Assembly: GCA_963703895.1 (NCBI GenBank)
Contig: CAVPFX010000003.1
Coordinates: 865,919-929,918, forward strand
Direction of reading: 5' to 3'
DNA length: 64,000 bases
Origin: VRUE01 sp963703895
GTDB taxonomy: Bacteria > Actinomycetota > Thermoleophilia > Solirubrobacterales > 70-9
Shown here: in pieces, positions 40,955-48,561 of the stretch
How the letters are laid out: each line of letters opens with the position of its first letter
How positions within the stretch are numbered: position 1 is the first letter of the stretch
Program-made: the position numbers and the translations under genes
Notes under the pieces: model-generated
What the model saw: only the letters and a program-made list of their open reading frames with translations
What the model was told of the DNA's origin: nothing
Database searches by the model: none

Positions 40955-41535
40955 AGCCGAACTCCGTTTGAACCCTCGACAGCCGAAGCCCCGTTCCCGT
41001 TGCTCTTCTGCACCCCAAGCACCTGCGAAACCGTCAGCCCGCGCAGCTCGGCGACCTCCTCAGGGCGCCTGAGACGGATCAGCCCGTCCATCGTCGCCTT
41101 CACAAGATTGATCGGGTTCTGAGTACCAATGCTCTTAGTAAGAACGTCCTTGACCCCACCCAGCTCGAGCACCGCGCGCACGCCACCGCCGGCGATCACG
41201 CCGGTACCGGGGCTGGCCGGGCGCAAGACGACGTGGCCGGCGCCGAAACGACCGATGATCTTGTGGGTGATCGTCTGGCCGTATTTGGGGATGCGAATCA
41301 AGTCCTTGCGAGCGTTCTCGACGCCCTTCTGAATCGCCAGCGGGACCTCGCGGGCCTTGCCGTAGCCGATCCCGACCACGCCGTCTTCGTCACCGACGGC
41401 GACTAGAGCCGTGAAGGAGAAGCGGCGGCCGCCCTTGACCACCTTGGCGACGCGGTTGATCTCGATCACGCGCTCTTGCAGGTCAAGCCCGCGCGGGCTC
41501 ACCGTCTCGACGTTGGTTGTGTCCATTCCCTTCAT
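40912..41535 (-). CDS. rpsE: 30S ribosomal protein S5, with altered C-terminus
   Basis: A 207-residue protein involved in decoding accuracy. The S5 domain is complete: VVKGGRRFSFTALVAVGDEDGVVGIGYGKAREVPLAIQKG, IIGRFGAGHVVLRPASPGTGVIAGGGVRAVLELGGVKDVLTKSIGT and the helix with LIRLRRPEEVAELRG. After QVLGVQKSNGNGASAVEGSNG the in-frame reading (VRLRVLSPQGTHRPLR) looks random, while the -1 frame continues as an Ala/Glu-rich tail to rpmD. The true product is probably about 290 residues if the frame is corrected. 28 bp follow rplR. Confidence 0.93.
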   Translation of the reverse strand: MKGMDTTNVETVSPRGLDLQERVIEINRVAKVVKGGRRFSFTALVAVGDEDGVVGIGYGKAREVPLAIQKGVENARKDLIRIPKYGQTITHKIIGRFGAGHVVLRPASPGTGVIAGGGVRAVLELGGVKDVLTKSIGTQNPINLVKATMDGLIRLRRPEEVAELRGLTVSQVLGVQKSNGNGASAVEGSNGVRLRVLSPQGTHRPLR

Positions 41536-41563
41536 AGCGAGCGGTCAAGGTAGCGAACTAGCG

Positions 41564-41917
41564 CTAGAAGACCAGGCCCCCCTCTCGCGCTCCCTCGGCA
41601 AGTGCCTTGACTCGCCCGTGGTACTGGTAGCCACCGCGGTCAAAGACGCAAGTCTCCACCCCAGCCGCCTTGGCGCGCTCGGCAAGAAGCTCACCGGCGC
41701 GCTTCGCCTGCTCGGAGGCGGTCAGCTTGCGCAACTCGGGCTCGATCCAGTTGACGGCAGCAACCGTGTGGCCTTTGCCATCGTCGATCAGCTGAGCGAA
41801 AACGCCGCGGTTGGAGCGATAAACGGATAGGCGTGGGCGCGCGGCCGTGCCGGTGACACGGGCGCGGACACGGCGGCGGCGGCGCAGTCGGGCCTGCCTC
41901 TTGGTGACCACGGTCAT
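41564..41917 (-). CDS. rplR: 50S ribosomal protein L18
   Basis: A 117-residue 5S rRNA-binding protein. RARVTGTAARPRLSVYRSNRGVFAQLIDDGKGHTV and the end VCVFDRGGYQYHGRVKALAEGAREGGLVF are diagnostic. The start overlaps the rplF stop by 4 bp. Confidence 0.97.
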   Translation of the reverse strand: MTVVTKRQARLRRRRRVRARVTGTAARPRLSVYRSNRGVFAQLIDDGKGHTVAAVNWIEPELRKLTASEQAKRAGELLAERAKAAGVETCVFDRGGYQYHGRVKALAEGAREGGLVF

Positions 41918-42447
41918 GCGCGCTTACCCACCTTGCGCATTACGTGCTCGCCGCGGTAGCGGATGCCCTTGCCCTTGTAAGGCTCCGGCGGACGGCGCTT
42001 GCGGATGTCCGCGGCGACCTGGCCGACGAGCTGCTTGTCGATGCCGCGCACGATGATCTCGGTCGGCTGCGGGACCTCGAAGTCGATGCCGTCGGGGGCC
42101 TCAATCGAGACCGGGTGCGAGTAGCCCAGCGCGAGCTCGAGGTTTTTCCCCTTGAGCTGCGCCCGGTAACCAACGCCCTGGATCTCCAGGCGCTTCTCGA
42201 ATCCCTCGGTGACGCCCTCGACCATGTTGGCGATCAGGCTGCGAGTGAGGCCGTGCAGGGCGCGATGCTCGCCGCGGTTGGTCGGGCGCTCGACGGTCAG
42301 CACGCCCTCGGCCTGCTCGACCTTCATGTCGCTCGAGAGCACCTGGGCGAGCTCGCCCTTCGGGCCCTTGACCGCGACGTGGCCAGGGCTGACCTCGACG
42401 CTGACGGCGTCGGGCACGGTGATCGGCTTTCTTCCTATCCGGCTCAT
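41914..42447 (-). CDS. rplF: 50S ribosomal protein L6
   Basis: A 177-residue protein with the duplicated L6 fold. MSRIGRKPITVPDAVSVEVSPGHVAVKGPKGEL at the start and the C-terminal EPYKGKGIRYRGEHVMRKVGKRA are conserved. 7 bp downstream of rpsH. Confidence 0.97.
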   Translation of the reverse strand: MSRIGRKPITVPDAVSVEVSPGHVAVKGPKGELAQVLSSDMKVEQAEGVLTVERPTNRGEHRALHGLTRSLIANMVEGVTEGFEKRLEIQGVGYRAQLKGKNLELALGYSHPVSIEAPDGIDFEVPQPTEIIVRGIDKQLVGQVAADIRKRRPPEPYKGKGIRYRGEHVMRKVGKRA

Positions 42448-42454
42448 CTCGTGC

Positions 42455-42850
42455 TCACCAGACGTAGGCGACTACCTCGCCGCCGACGCCCTTTGCCTTG
42501 GCTTCGTGACCGGTCATGACGCCGACCGAGGTGCTGACGATCGCCGTGCCGGTGCCGCCGAAAACGCGGGGGACCTGTTTGTGATCGACGTAGCGGCGGC
42601 GACCGGGGCGCGAGACCCGCTCCAGGCCGGCGATCACGGGGCGGCGATCCTCCGTGTACTTGAGGCGGATCTTGATCTCCTCGCCGACCCGAGCCGGCTG
42701 CTTGCCGAAATCGAGGATGTAGCCCTGCTCCTTGAGGATCCGCGACATCTCCAGCTTCAGCCGCGAGGCGGGAATCTCCACCTCGTCGTGGCCGGAGCCC
42801 AGCGCGTTGCGAATCCGGGTCAGGTAATCGGCTATCGGGTCAGTAAGCAT
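42455..42850 (-). CDS. rpsH: 30S ribosomal protein S8
   Basis: A 131-residue protein that binds central-domain 16S rRNA and regulates the spc operon in other bacteria. MLTDPIADYLTRIRNAL and the C-terminal TGTAIVSTSVGVMTGHEAKAKGVGGEVVAYVW are typical. 12 bp after rpsN. Confidence 0.97.
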   Translation of the reverse strand: MLTDPIADYLTRIRNALGSGHDEVEIPASRLKLEMSRILKEQGYILDFGKQPARVGEEIKIRLKYTEDRRPVIAGLERVSRPGRRRYVDHKQVPRVFGGTGTAIVSTSVGVMTGHEAKAKGVGGEVVAYVW

Positions 42851-42862
42851 TGTCTTCGGTCT

Positions 42863-43048
42863 CTACCAGCTGGACTTGGTCATGCCGGGAACGTGGCCCT
42901 CGTGCGCCGCCTCGCGCAAGCAGATCCGGCAGAGACCGAACTTGCGGTAGTAGGCACGCGGCCGGCCACAGCGACGGCAACGGTTGTATTCACGGGATTT
43001 GAACTTGGCCTTGCGGCCCTGCTTCACCTTCAGCGAAGTCTTAGCCAT
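42863..43048 (-). CDS. rpsN: 30S ribosomal protein S14, zinc type (S14Z)
   Basis: A 61-residue protein starting MAKTSLKVKQGRKAKFKSREYN. Four cysteines in CRRCG and CRICL form a zinc finger, so this is the short zinc-dependent form. The start codon follows the rplE stop after one base. Confidence 0.96.
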   Translation of the reverse strand: MAKTSLKVKQGRKAKFKSREYNRCRRCGRPRAYYRKFGLCRICLREAAHEGHVPGMTKSSW

Positions 43049-43049
43049 T

Positions 43050-43898
43050 CTACGAGCCTTCCTTTTCAGCGTCCTGCGGGGTGGCCTCTCCGGCGGGTGG
43101 CGTGGAGGATGGCTCCTCGCCCGCAGCTTGCGAGGACGAGGAGTCATCCTCCTCGTCAGAACCCGCCGGCGTGGGCTTCTCATAGGCCTCGGGGTTCTCC
43201 TCCTTGAGCTGCTCCAGAGCGGCTTCCTCGGCCTCGGCCTTTAGGCGGGCCTCCTCCTTGCGCTTCTCCTCTTCGGCAGCTTCCTGGGCCTCGATGTCGG
43301 CGTCGGGTTTGCCGGGGCGGCCCTCTTTGGCAAAGGGCATGCCCAGCCCGAGCAGCAGCTCGAAGGCCTCCTCGTCGCTCGCCGCGCTGGTCGTAATCGT
43401 CACGTCCAGCCCGCGCACCTCGTCGATCGAGTCGTAGTCGATTTCAGGGAAGATCAGCTGCTCCTTGACGCCCATCGAGTAGTTGCCGCGACCGTCGAAG
43501 GAGCGGGGATTGAGGCCGCGGAAGTCGCGAATACGCGGCACCGCGATCGAGCAGAGACGGTCGAGGAACTCCCACATGCGGGCGCGGCGCAGGGTCACCG
43601 AGAGGCCGACCGGCATTCCCTCGCGCACCTTGAAGGAGGCGATCGACTTGCGGGCGCGGCGGATGCTCGGCTGCTGGCCGGCGATCGTCGCCAGCTGCTC
43701 CTGCGCGGCTTCCAGCATCTTGGCGTTTTGCTTCGCCTCGCCGAGGCCCATGTTGAGCGTGATCTTCTGCAGGCGCGGAGCCTGCATCGGCGTCGAGTAG
43801 CCAAACTTCTTGGTCAGCGCCGGCAGGATCTCCTGCTCGTAGCGCTCGCGCAAACGCGGCGGCGGCGCGGCTTGTGTCTGCACGGTCGCGGACTCCAT
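43050..43898 (-). CDS. rplE: 50S ribosomal protein L5 with acidic C-terminal extension
   Basis: A 5S rRNA-binding protein. Residues 1-190 are a complete L5 (PRLQKITLNMGLGEAKQNAK, VTLRRARMWEFLDRL, NYSMGVKEQLIFPEIDYD and EAFELLLGLGMPF). Residues 191-282 are an added Glu/Lys/Ala/Ser-rich tail, nearly doubling the mass of the disordered part; L5 is usually about 180-190 residues. Residues about 244-270 are encoded by the family E palindrome. The tail is translated in the same frame and ends just before rpsN. Its function is unknown. The start overlaps the rplX stop (TAATG). Confidence 0.95.
   Translation of the reverse strand: MESATVQTQAAPPPRLRERYEQEILPALTKKFGYSTPMQAPRLQKITLNMGLGEAKQNAKMLEAAQEQLATIAGQQPSIRRARKSIASFKVREGMPVGLSVTLRRARMWEFLDRLCSIAVPRIRDFRGLNPRSFDGRGNYSMGVKEQLIFPEIDYDSIDEVRGLDVTITTSAASDEEAFELLLGLGMPFAKEGRPGKPDADIEAQEAAEEEKRKEEARLKAEAEEAALEQLKEENPEAYEKPTPAGSDEEDDSSSSQAAGEEPSSTPPAGEATPQDAEKEGS
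43090..43169. repeat. Family E coding palindrome in rplE
   Basis: Arms CCGGCGGGT/ACCCGCCGG (43090-43098, 43161-43169) and inner arms GAGGAT..CTCCTCG / CGAGGAG..ATCCTC enclose a 17-nt centre. Bases 43111-43145 (35 nt) are identical to 45199-45233 in rpsQ. It is translated as part of the rplE tail (DSSSSQAAGEEP). Confidence 0.82.
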
Positions 43899-44233
43899 TA
43901 GAAGGCCACCCCACTGCGCTTGGCGAAGCGCTCGCGCTTGCCGCCTTTGTCGCGACGCACGCCGACTCGGGTCGGTTTGTTGTCTTTGGGGTCGAGCAGC
44001 ATCACGTTGGAGACGTGGATCGGCCCCTCCTTCTCGACGATGCCCCCGGCCTGGGGGTTTTTGAGATCGGTCTGCGAGCGCGGCCGTTCGTGCCGCTTGA
44101 TCATGTTCAGGTGCTCGACGTAGACGCGGTTGCGCTTCGGCTCGGTCCTCACCACGCGGCCGGTCTTGCCGGCGTCCTTGCCGCCGATCACCATCACCTG
44201 GTCGTCTTTGCGGATGCGCATTCCCTTGGCCAT
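43898..44233 (-). CDS. rplX: 50S ribosomal protein L24
   Basis: A 111-residue assembly protein with a KOW motif: MRIRKDDQVMVIGGKDAGKTGRVVRTEPKRNRVYVEHLNMIKRH. The ATG at 44233 overlaps the rplN stop (TGATG). Confidence 0.96.
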   Translation of the reverse strand: MAKGMRIRKDDQVMVIGGKDAGKTGRVVRTEPKRNRVYVEHLNMIKRHERPRSQTDLKNPQAGGIVEKEGPIHVSNVMLLDPKDNKPTRVGVRRDKGGKRERFAKRSGVAF

Positions 44234-44604
44234 CAGAGAACCTCGGGTGCCAGCGAGATGATTTTCATGAAGTTGCGATCGCGCAGCTCGCGAGCGACGG
44301 GGCCGAAGATGCGGGTGCCACGCGGGTTGTTGCTGGCCGGGTCGATCAACACCGCGGCGTTTTCGTCGAAGGAGATGTAGGTGCCGTCGGGGCGGCCGAG
44401 CTGCTTCTTGGTGCGCACGACCACGGCCTGGACGACCTCGCCTTTGCGCACGCCACCCTGCGGGCTGGCCTGTTTGACCGTCGCCGTGATCACGTCGCCG
44501 ACACCGGCATAGCGGCGGTGCGATCCGCCCTTGACGCGGATGCAGAGGATCTCGCGGGCGCCGGAGTTGTCGGCGACCTTCAGTCTCGACTCCTGCTGGA
44601 TCAC
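44233..44604 (-). CDS. rplN: 50S ribosomal protein L14
   Basis: A 123-residue intersubunit-bridge protein. The GTG at 44604 is chosen because VIQQESRLKVADNSGAREILCIRVKGGS is the standard L14 start; the longer frame overlaps rpsQ. It ends DRNFMKIISLAPEVL. Overlaps the rpsQ stop by 4 bp. Confidence 0.96.
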   Translation of the reverse strand: MIQQESRLKVADNSGAREILCIRVKGGSHRRYAGVGDVITATVKQASPQGGVRKGEVVQAVVVRTKKQLGRPDGTYISFDENAAVLIDPASNNPRGTRIFGPVARELRDRNFMKIISLAPEVL

Positions 44605-45320
44605 TTCGCCTTCTCCAGTACCTCGACCAGGCGCCAACGCTTGGTCTTCGAGAGCGGCCGGGTCTCGACGATGCTGACGGTGTCGCCCTCGCCCGCCTCG
44701 TTGCGCTCGTCGTGAGCGTGCAACGTGCGCGAGCGGCGCACGACCTTCTCGTAAGTGGGGTGACGGCGAGCGATGTCGATCCGAACGGTGATCGATTTCT
44801 CACCCTTGTTGGAGACGACGATCCCCTGCCGGGTCTTGGCCGCAACCGCATCCTTCTCGGCAACGGGCGTGCCCGTCCCGGCGGTCTTGTCAGCCTTCGT
44901 CGCGGCCCGTTCTTTCCGTCGCGAAGCAGCCTTGGACTTGCGGTGCTCAGCACGCTTCGCAGCTCGCTCCTCAGGTGTGAGCGTCGGACCAGCCTTATGG
45001 GGCTGGCGAGAACGCTGTAGCCGGCGACGCTCCTTCCAGGGAAGGTCATCCTCAGGATCGGGCTCAGCCTCCTCGGCAGCGGGCTTTGCCTCAGCCGCAG
45101 CGGGCTCGGCCTGCTCAGAACCAGAGGCGTCAGAAGACTCATCCGCAGGCGCATCGTCCTGGGACTCCTCCGCATCTGCCGCGGGTGGTGTGGCGGTGGG
45201 CTCCTCGCCCGCAGCTTGCGAGGACGAGGAGTCCTCCGCCGCGACAGGACCCGCGGCCTGATCCGCGTCGTCCTTGGTCGTCTCGTCTACCACGTCGTCT
45301 TTTTTCGTCTCGTCCGTCAT
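44601..45320 (-). CDS. rpsQ: 30S ribosomal protein S17 with long N-terminal extension
   Basis: S17 normally has about 85 residues; this protein has 239. The S17 domain is residues 160-239 (TRQGIVVSNKGEKSITVRIDIARRHPTYEKVVRRSRTLHAHDE). Residues 1-95 are acidic and Ala/Ser-rich, residues 96-150 strongly basic (WKERRRLQRSRQP, KRAEHRKSKAASRRKER). Residues 22-48 are encoded by a family E palindrome that shares 35 identical bases with rplE. The ATG overlaps the rpmC stop (ATGA), so the extension is part of the operon and not an annotation error. Function of the extension is unknown. Confidence 0.94.
   Translation of the reverse strand: MTDETKKDDVVDETTKDDADQAAGPVAAEDSSSSQAAGEEPTATPPAADAEESQDDAPADESSDASGSEQAEPAAAEAKPAAEEAEPDPEDDLPWKERRRLQRSRQPHKAGPTLTPEERAAKRAEHRKSKAASRRKERAATKADKTAGTGTPVAEKDAVAAKTRQGIVVSNKGEKSITVRIDIARRHPTYEKVVRRSRTLHAHDERNEAGEGDTVSIVETRPLSKTKRWRLVEVLEKAK
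45179..45256. repeat. Family E coding palindrome in rpsQ
   Basis: Arms CCGCGGGT/ACCCGCGG (45179-45186, 45249-45256) with inner GCTCCTCG/CGAGGAG pairing around CCGCAGCTTGCGAGGA. The 35 bases 45199-45233 are identical to 43111-43145 in rplE, in the same orientation. Flank GTCCTGTCGC is shared with the rpsE copy. Confidence 0.82.
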
Positions 45321-45529
45321 CTCTTCAGCTCTTTCTCAACATCGATGCCGCGCTCCTTGGCCACCGTCAGCAACTTGGCGATGTCACGCCGGGCGACGCC
45401 CAGCCGCGAAGTGTTCTCCAGCTCTCCCGTCGCCTGGCGGAAGCGAAGGTTGAACGCCTCCTGCTTGGCATCGAGCAGTTTGGCAATCAGCTCGTCGTCT
45501 TTGAGGTCGTGCACCTCAGCGGCCTTCAC
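45317..45529 (-). CDS. rpmC: 50S ribosomal protein L29
   Basis: A 70-residue helical-hairpin protein at the tunnel exit. KAAEVHDLKDDELIAKLLDAKQEAFNLRFRQATGELENTSRLGVARRDIAKLLTV is diagnostic. GTG start overlapping the rplP stop (GTGA). Confidence 0.96.
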   Translation of the reverse strand: MKAAEVHDLKDDELIAKLLDAKQEAFNLRFRQATGELENTSRLGVARRDIAKLLTVAKERGIDVEKELKR

Positions 45530-45948
45530 TGTGTCTCAGCCCCCTCGCGCCTGACGAACTTAGTCCTGACGGGAAGCTTGTGTCCGGCTAGACGCAGGGC
45601 CTCGCGAGCGAGATCCTCGGGCACGCCGGCCAGCTCGAACATCACCTTGCCCGGCTTGATCACAGCGACCCAGCCCTCAGGGTTGCCCTTGCCCGAGCCC
45701 ATGCGGGTCTCAGCGGGCTTCTTCGTGTAGGGCTTATCGGGGAAGACGTTGATCCAGACCTTGCCGCCACGTTTGATCTTGCGGGTCATCGCCACGCGGG
45801 CGGCCTCGATCTGGCGGTTGGTGATCCAACCGCGATCGAGCGACTTCAGCCCGTACTCGCCGAAGGCGACCGTGCTGCCACCCTTGGTGTTGCCGCGCAT
45901 GCGACCGCGCATCTGCTTGCGGTGCTTGACCCGCTTCGGCATCAGCAT
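45526..45948 (-). CDS. rplP: 50S ribosomal protein L16
   Basis: A 140-residue protein. MPKRVKHRKQMRGRMRGNTKGGSTVAFGEYGLKSLDRGWITNRQIEAAR is the L16 signature. The ATG at 45948 overlaps the rpsC stop (TGATG); a second ATG two codons on is possible. Confidence 0.96.
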   Translation of the reverse strand: MLMPKRVKHRKQMRGRMRGNTKGGSTVAFGEYGLKSLDRGWITNRQIEAARVAMTRKIKRGGKVWINVFPDKPYTKKPAETRMGSGKGNPEGWVAVIKPGKVMFELAGVPEDLAREALRLAGHKLPVRTKFVRREGAETQ

Positions 45949-46778
45949 CAGCGACCACCTCCGCCGCGCTGACCGCCGCGGCCGCCGCCACCTTGGCCGC
46001 CACGACCGCCACCGGGACCGCCGCGGCCGCCACCGGGGCGTCCACCGCGATCGCCACCGCGACCGCCGCGATCTCCGCCCGGGCCGCCACGACCGCCGCG
46101 CTGAGCGCCCTGCGGCGGTCCGCTGTCCTCGTCGGTGAGCTGATCGCGGAAGCCCTCGGGCATGACCTCGCCCTTGTTGATCCAGCACTTGACTCCTATG
46201 CGACCGGTCGTCGTGCGGGCCTCGAAGAAGCCGTAGTCGATGTTGGCGCGCAGGGTGTGCAGCGGCACCCGGCCATCGGAGTAACCCTCGGTGCGGGCCA
46301 TCTCAGCACCGCCGAGGCGTCCGGAGACCTGGACCTTCACGCCTTTGGCGCCGGAGCGCATCGCCGAGGTCAGGGCGCGTTTCATCGCGCGCCGGAAGGC
46401 GACGCGGTTCTGCAGCTGCTCGGCGATCGACTGGGCAACCAGCTTGGCGTCGAGCTCGGGGCGCTTGACCTCGCGGATGTTCACCTTCACCGGTTTGCCG
46501 GTCAGCTTGTGCAGGTCTTTGCGCAGCGCATCCACTTCGCTGCCCGACTTGCCGATCACGATGCCTGGGCGAGCGGTGTGGATGTCCACCGCGATCTCGC
46601 CGTGGCGCTCGATCGTGATGTTCGAGAGGCCGGCGTGGGCAAGCTTGTTTTCGATGTGGTCGCGGATTTTGAGGTCCTCGTTGAGGACGTCGGAGAAGTC
46701 TTTCTCCTCGAACCAGTTCGACTTCCAGTCCTGGATGTAGCCGACGCGGAAACCGCCCGGATGGATCTTCTGCCCCAT
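45948..46778 (-). CDS. rpsC: 30S ribosomal protein S3 with RGG-rich C-terminal tail
   Basis: Residues 1-215 are a standard S3: MGQKIHPGGFRVGYIQDWKSNWF, the KH domain with ARPGIVIGKSGSEVDALRKDL and the C-terminal domain ending NKGEVMPEGF. Residues 222-276 are a low-complexity Arg/Gly tail of RGG and GGRGG repeats, which often bind RNA non-specifically. Total length 276 against about 210-230 in most bacteria. The tail is encoded in frame up to the overlapping start of rplP. Confidence 0.96.
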   Translation of the reverse strand: MGQKIHPGGFRVGYIQDWKSNWFEEKDFSDVLNEDLKIRDHIENKLAHAGLSNITIERHGEIAVDIHTARPGIVIGKSGSEVDALRKDLHKLTGKPVKVNIREVKRPELDAKLVAQSIAEQLQNRVAFRRAMKRALTSAMRSGAKGVKVQVSGRLGGAEMARTEGYSDGRVPLHTLRANIDYGFFEARTTTGRIGVKCWINKGEVMPEGFRDQLTDEDSGPPQGAQRGGRGGPGGDRGGRGGDRGGRPGGGRGGPGGGRGGQGGGGRGGQRGGGGR

Positions 46779-46781
46779 CTT

Positions 46782-47147
46782 CTAGTCCTCTTCTTCCGGG
46801 CTCAGGGCCACCGCAATGTGGCAGGTTCGCTTGTTGATCCGTGAAGCACGGCCAAGCGCGCGCGGCCGGTAACGGCGCAGCGTCGGGCCTTCGTCGACGG
46901 TGATCTCGCTGATCCGCATCTCGTCGCCGATCAGGTCGTGGTTGTTCTCCGCGTTGGCCGCGGCGGACTCGATCAGCTTGCGGATGTCTTCGGCCGCGCC
47001 GCGGGGAGAGAACTCGAGCAGCGCACGCGCCTTCTCGATGTGCATCCCGCGCACCTGATCGGCAATCAGGCGTGCCTTGCGCGGCGCCACCCGCACGTAG
47101 CGGGAGCTGGCGCGAACGACTACCGGGGCGTCGGCCACGCTACTCAC
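46782..47147 (-). CDS. rplV: 50S ribosomal protein L22
   Basis: A 121-residue protein lining the exit tunnel. VRASSRYVRVAPRKARLIADQVRGMHIEKARALLEFSPRGAAEDIRKLIESA is diagnostic, as is RYRPRALGRASRINKRTCHIAVAL. Overlaps the rpsS stop by 8 bp. Confidence 0.97.
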   Translation of the reverse strand: MSSVADAPVVVRASSRYVRVAPRKARLIADQVRGMHIEKARALLEFSPRGAAEDIRKLIESAAANAENNHDLIGDEMRISEITVDEGPTLRRYRPRALGRASRINKRTCHIAVALSPEEED

Positions 47148-47412
47148 CCTTGCCCGTTCCGGAGTGGGAGCGGAAGGTACGGGTGGGCGCGAACTCTCCC
47201 AGCTTGTGGCCCACCATCGACTCGGAGATGAAGACGGGAACGTGCTTGCGTCCGTCGTGGACGGCGATCGTGTGGCCGACCATGTCGGGGAAGACCGTCG
47301 AGCTGCGTGACCAGGTCTTCAGCATCTGCTTGGTGCCGGACTCGTTCATGGCGTTGACGCGCTTCATCAGCGCCTCTTCCACCCACGGGCCCTTTTTAGT
47401 CGAGCGTCCCAT
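47140..47412 (-). CDS. rpsS: 30S ribosomal protein S19
   Basis: A 90-residue small-subunit head protein. MGRSTKKGPWVEEALMKRVNAMNESG, SRSSTVFPDMVGHTIAVHDGRKHVPVFISESMVGHKLGEFAPTRTF. Overlaps the rplB stop by one base. Confidence 0.97.
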   Translation of the reverse strand: MGRSTKKGPWVEEALMKRVNAMNESGTKQMLKTWSRSSTVFPDMVGHTIAVHDGRKHVPVFISESMVGHKLGEFAPTRTFRSHSGTGKGE

Positions 47413-48257
47413 TAGCGACCCTTCTTCTTTCCGCGACGACGGCCGCGCACGATGTAACGGTCGGACTGCTTACCCTTCTTACGGGTGCGGTAACCGAGGG
47501 TCGGCTTGCCCCAGGGCGTTACAGGGTGACCACCGGGTGTGTGGTGGGCCTCGCCGCCGCCGTGCGGATGATCGACCGGGTTCATCGCCACGCCGCGGGT
47601 CTGGGGGCGCTTGCCCTTGTGGCGGTTGCGGCCGGCCTTGCCGATCGTGACGTTCTGGTGCTCGGCGTTGGAGAGCACGCCGATGGTGGCGCGGCACTCG
47701 GCGCGGACCAGGCGCATCTCCGAGGAGGGCAGGCGCAGCGTCACCATGTCGCCCTCCTTCGCCGCAAGCTGAATCGAGGTCCCGGCTGAGCGGCCGAGCT
47801 TGCCACCCTGGCCAGCGGTGAGCTCGACGTTGTGGACGATCGTGCCGGTCGGCATCTCGGCCAGCGCAAGCGCGTTGCCGGGCCGGATGTCGGCGCCGGG
47901 GCCGGACTGGACCTCGTCGCCGACCGAGATCGCGGCCGGGGCGAGGATGTAGCTCTTGGCGCCATCGGCGTAGTGCAGAAGGGCGATGTAGCAGCTGCGG
48001 TTGGGGTCGTACTCGATGCTCGCCACCTTGGCGGGCACGCCGTCCTTGAGCCGCTTGAAGTCGATCTGCCGGTAGCGCCGCTTGGCACCGCCGCCGCGGT
48101 GGCGGGCGGTGACCCGGCCGTTCGCGTTGCGGCCGCCGGACTTGCGCAGGCCCTCGGTCAGCTTCCGTTCCGGACTGGACGCGGTCAGCTGCTCGCGCAG
48201 TGGGTAGGTCGCGAAACGGCGCCCTGGGCTCGTCGGTTTTGTTTTTCGGTTCGGCAT
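47412..48257 (-). CDS. rplB: 50S ribosomal protein L2
   Basis: A 281-residue protein near the peptidyl transferase centre. NGRVTARHRGGGAKRRYRQIDFKR at the start and GVAMNPVDHPHGGGEAHHTPGGHPVTPWGKPTLGYRTRKKGKQSD at the end are diagnostic; the conserved His of VDHPHGGG is present. 10 bp after rplW. Confidence 0.97.
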   Translation of the reverse strand: MPNRKTKPTSPGRRFATYPLREQLTASSPERKLTEGLRKSGGRNANGRVTARHRGGGAKRRYRQIDFKRLKDGVPAKVASIEYDPNRSCYIALLHYADGAKSYILAPAAISVGDEVQSGPGADIRPGNALALAEMPTGTIVHNVELTAGQGGKLGRSAGTSIQLAAKEGDMVTLRLPSSEMRLVRAECRATIGVLSNAEHQNVTIGKAGRNRHKGKRPQTRGVAMNPVDHPHGGGEAHHTPGGHPVTPWGKPTLGYRTRKKGKQSDRYIVRGRRRGKKKGR

Positions 48258-48267
48258 CCCTTGTTCC

Positions 48268-48561
48268 CTATGCAGTCTCTGCGCCCTCGAACAGCTCGAT
48301 CCGCTCGCCGGGGGCGAGCTGAACGATGGCCTTCTTCCAGCCCCGCGTCTTGCCTTGATGCAGGCCGCGGCGCTTCGGCTTTGCCCGCACCTTGGAGGTG
48401 CGCACCGCGGCGACCTTGACGTCGAAGATCTCCTCGATCGCGTGGGCGATCTGGGTCTTGTGGGCCCGATCGTCGACGCGGAAGGTGTACTTGCCCTCGC
48501 CGATCAGCGCGTAGCTCTTCTCCGATACGACCGGGCGGATGATCGTCGTGCGAGCGTCCAT
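48268..48561 (-). CDS. rplW: 50S ribosomal protein L23
   Basis: A 97-residue protein at the tunnel exit, docking site for trigger factor and SRP. ARTTIIRPVVSEKSYALIGEGKYTFRVDDRAHKTQIAHAIEEIFDVKVAAVRT is typical. The ATG at 48561 overlaps the rplD stop (TGATG). Confidence 0.96.
   Translation of the reverse strand: MDARTTIIRPVVSEKSYALIGEGKYTFRVDDRAHKTQIAHAIEEIFDVKVAAVRTSKVRAKPKRRGLHQGKTRGWKKAIVQLAPGERIELFEGAETA

Noticed and set aside
40958..40975. Programmed -1 frameshift site in rpsE
   Set aside because: The sequence around the shift (GGTTCAAACGGAGTT) has no slippery heptamer in the correct phase; a base error or mutation is simpler.
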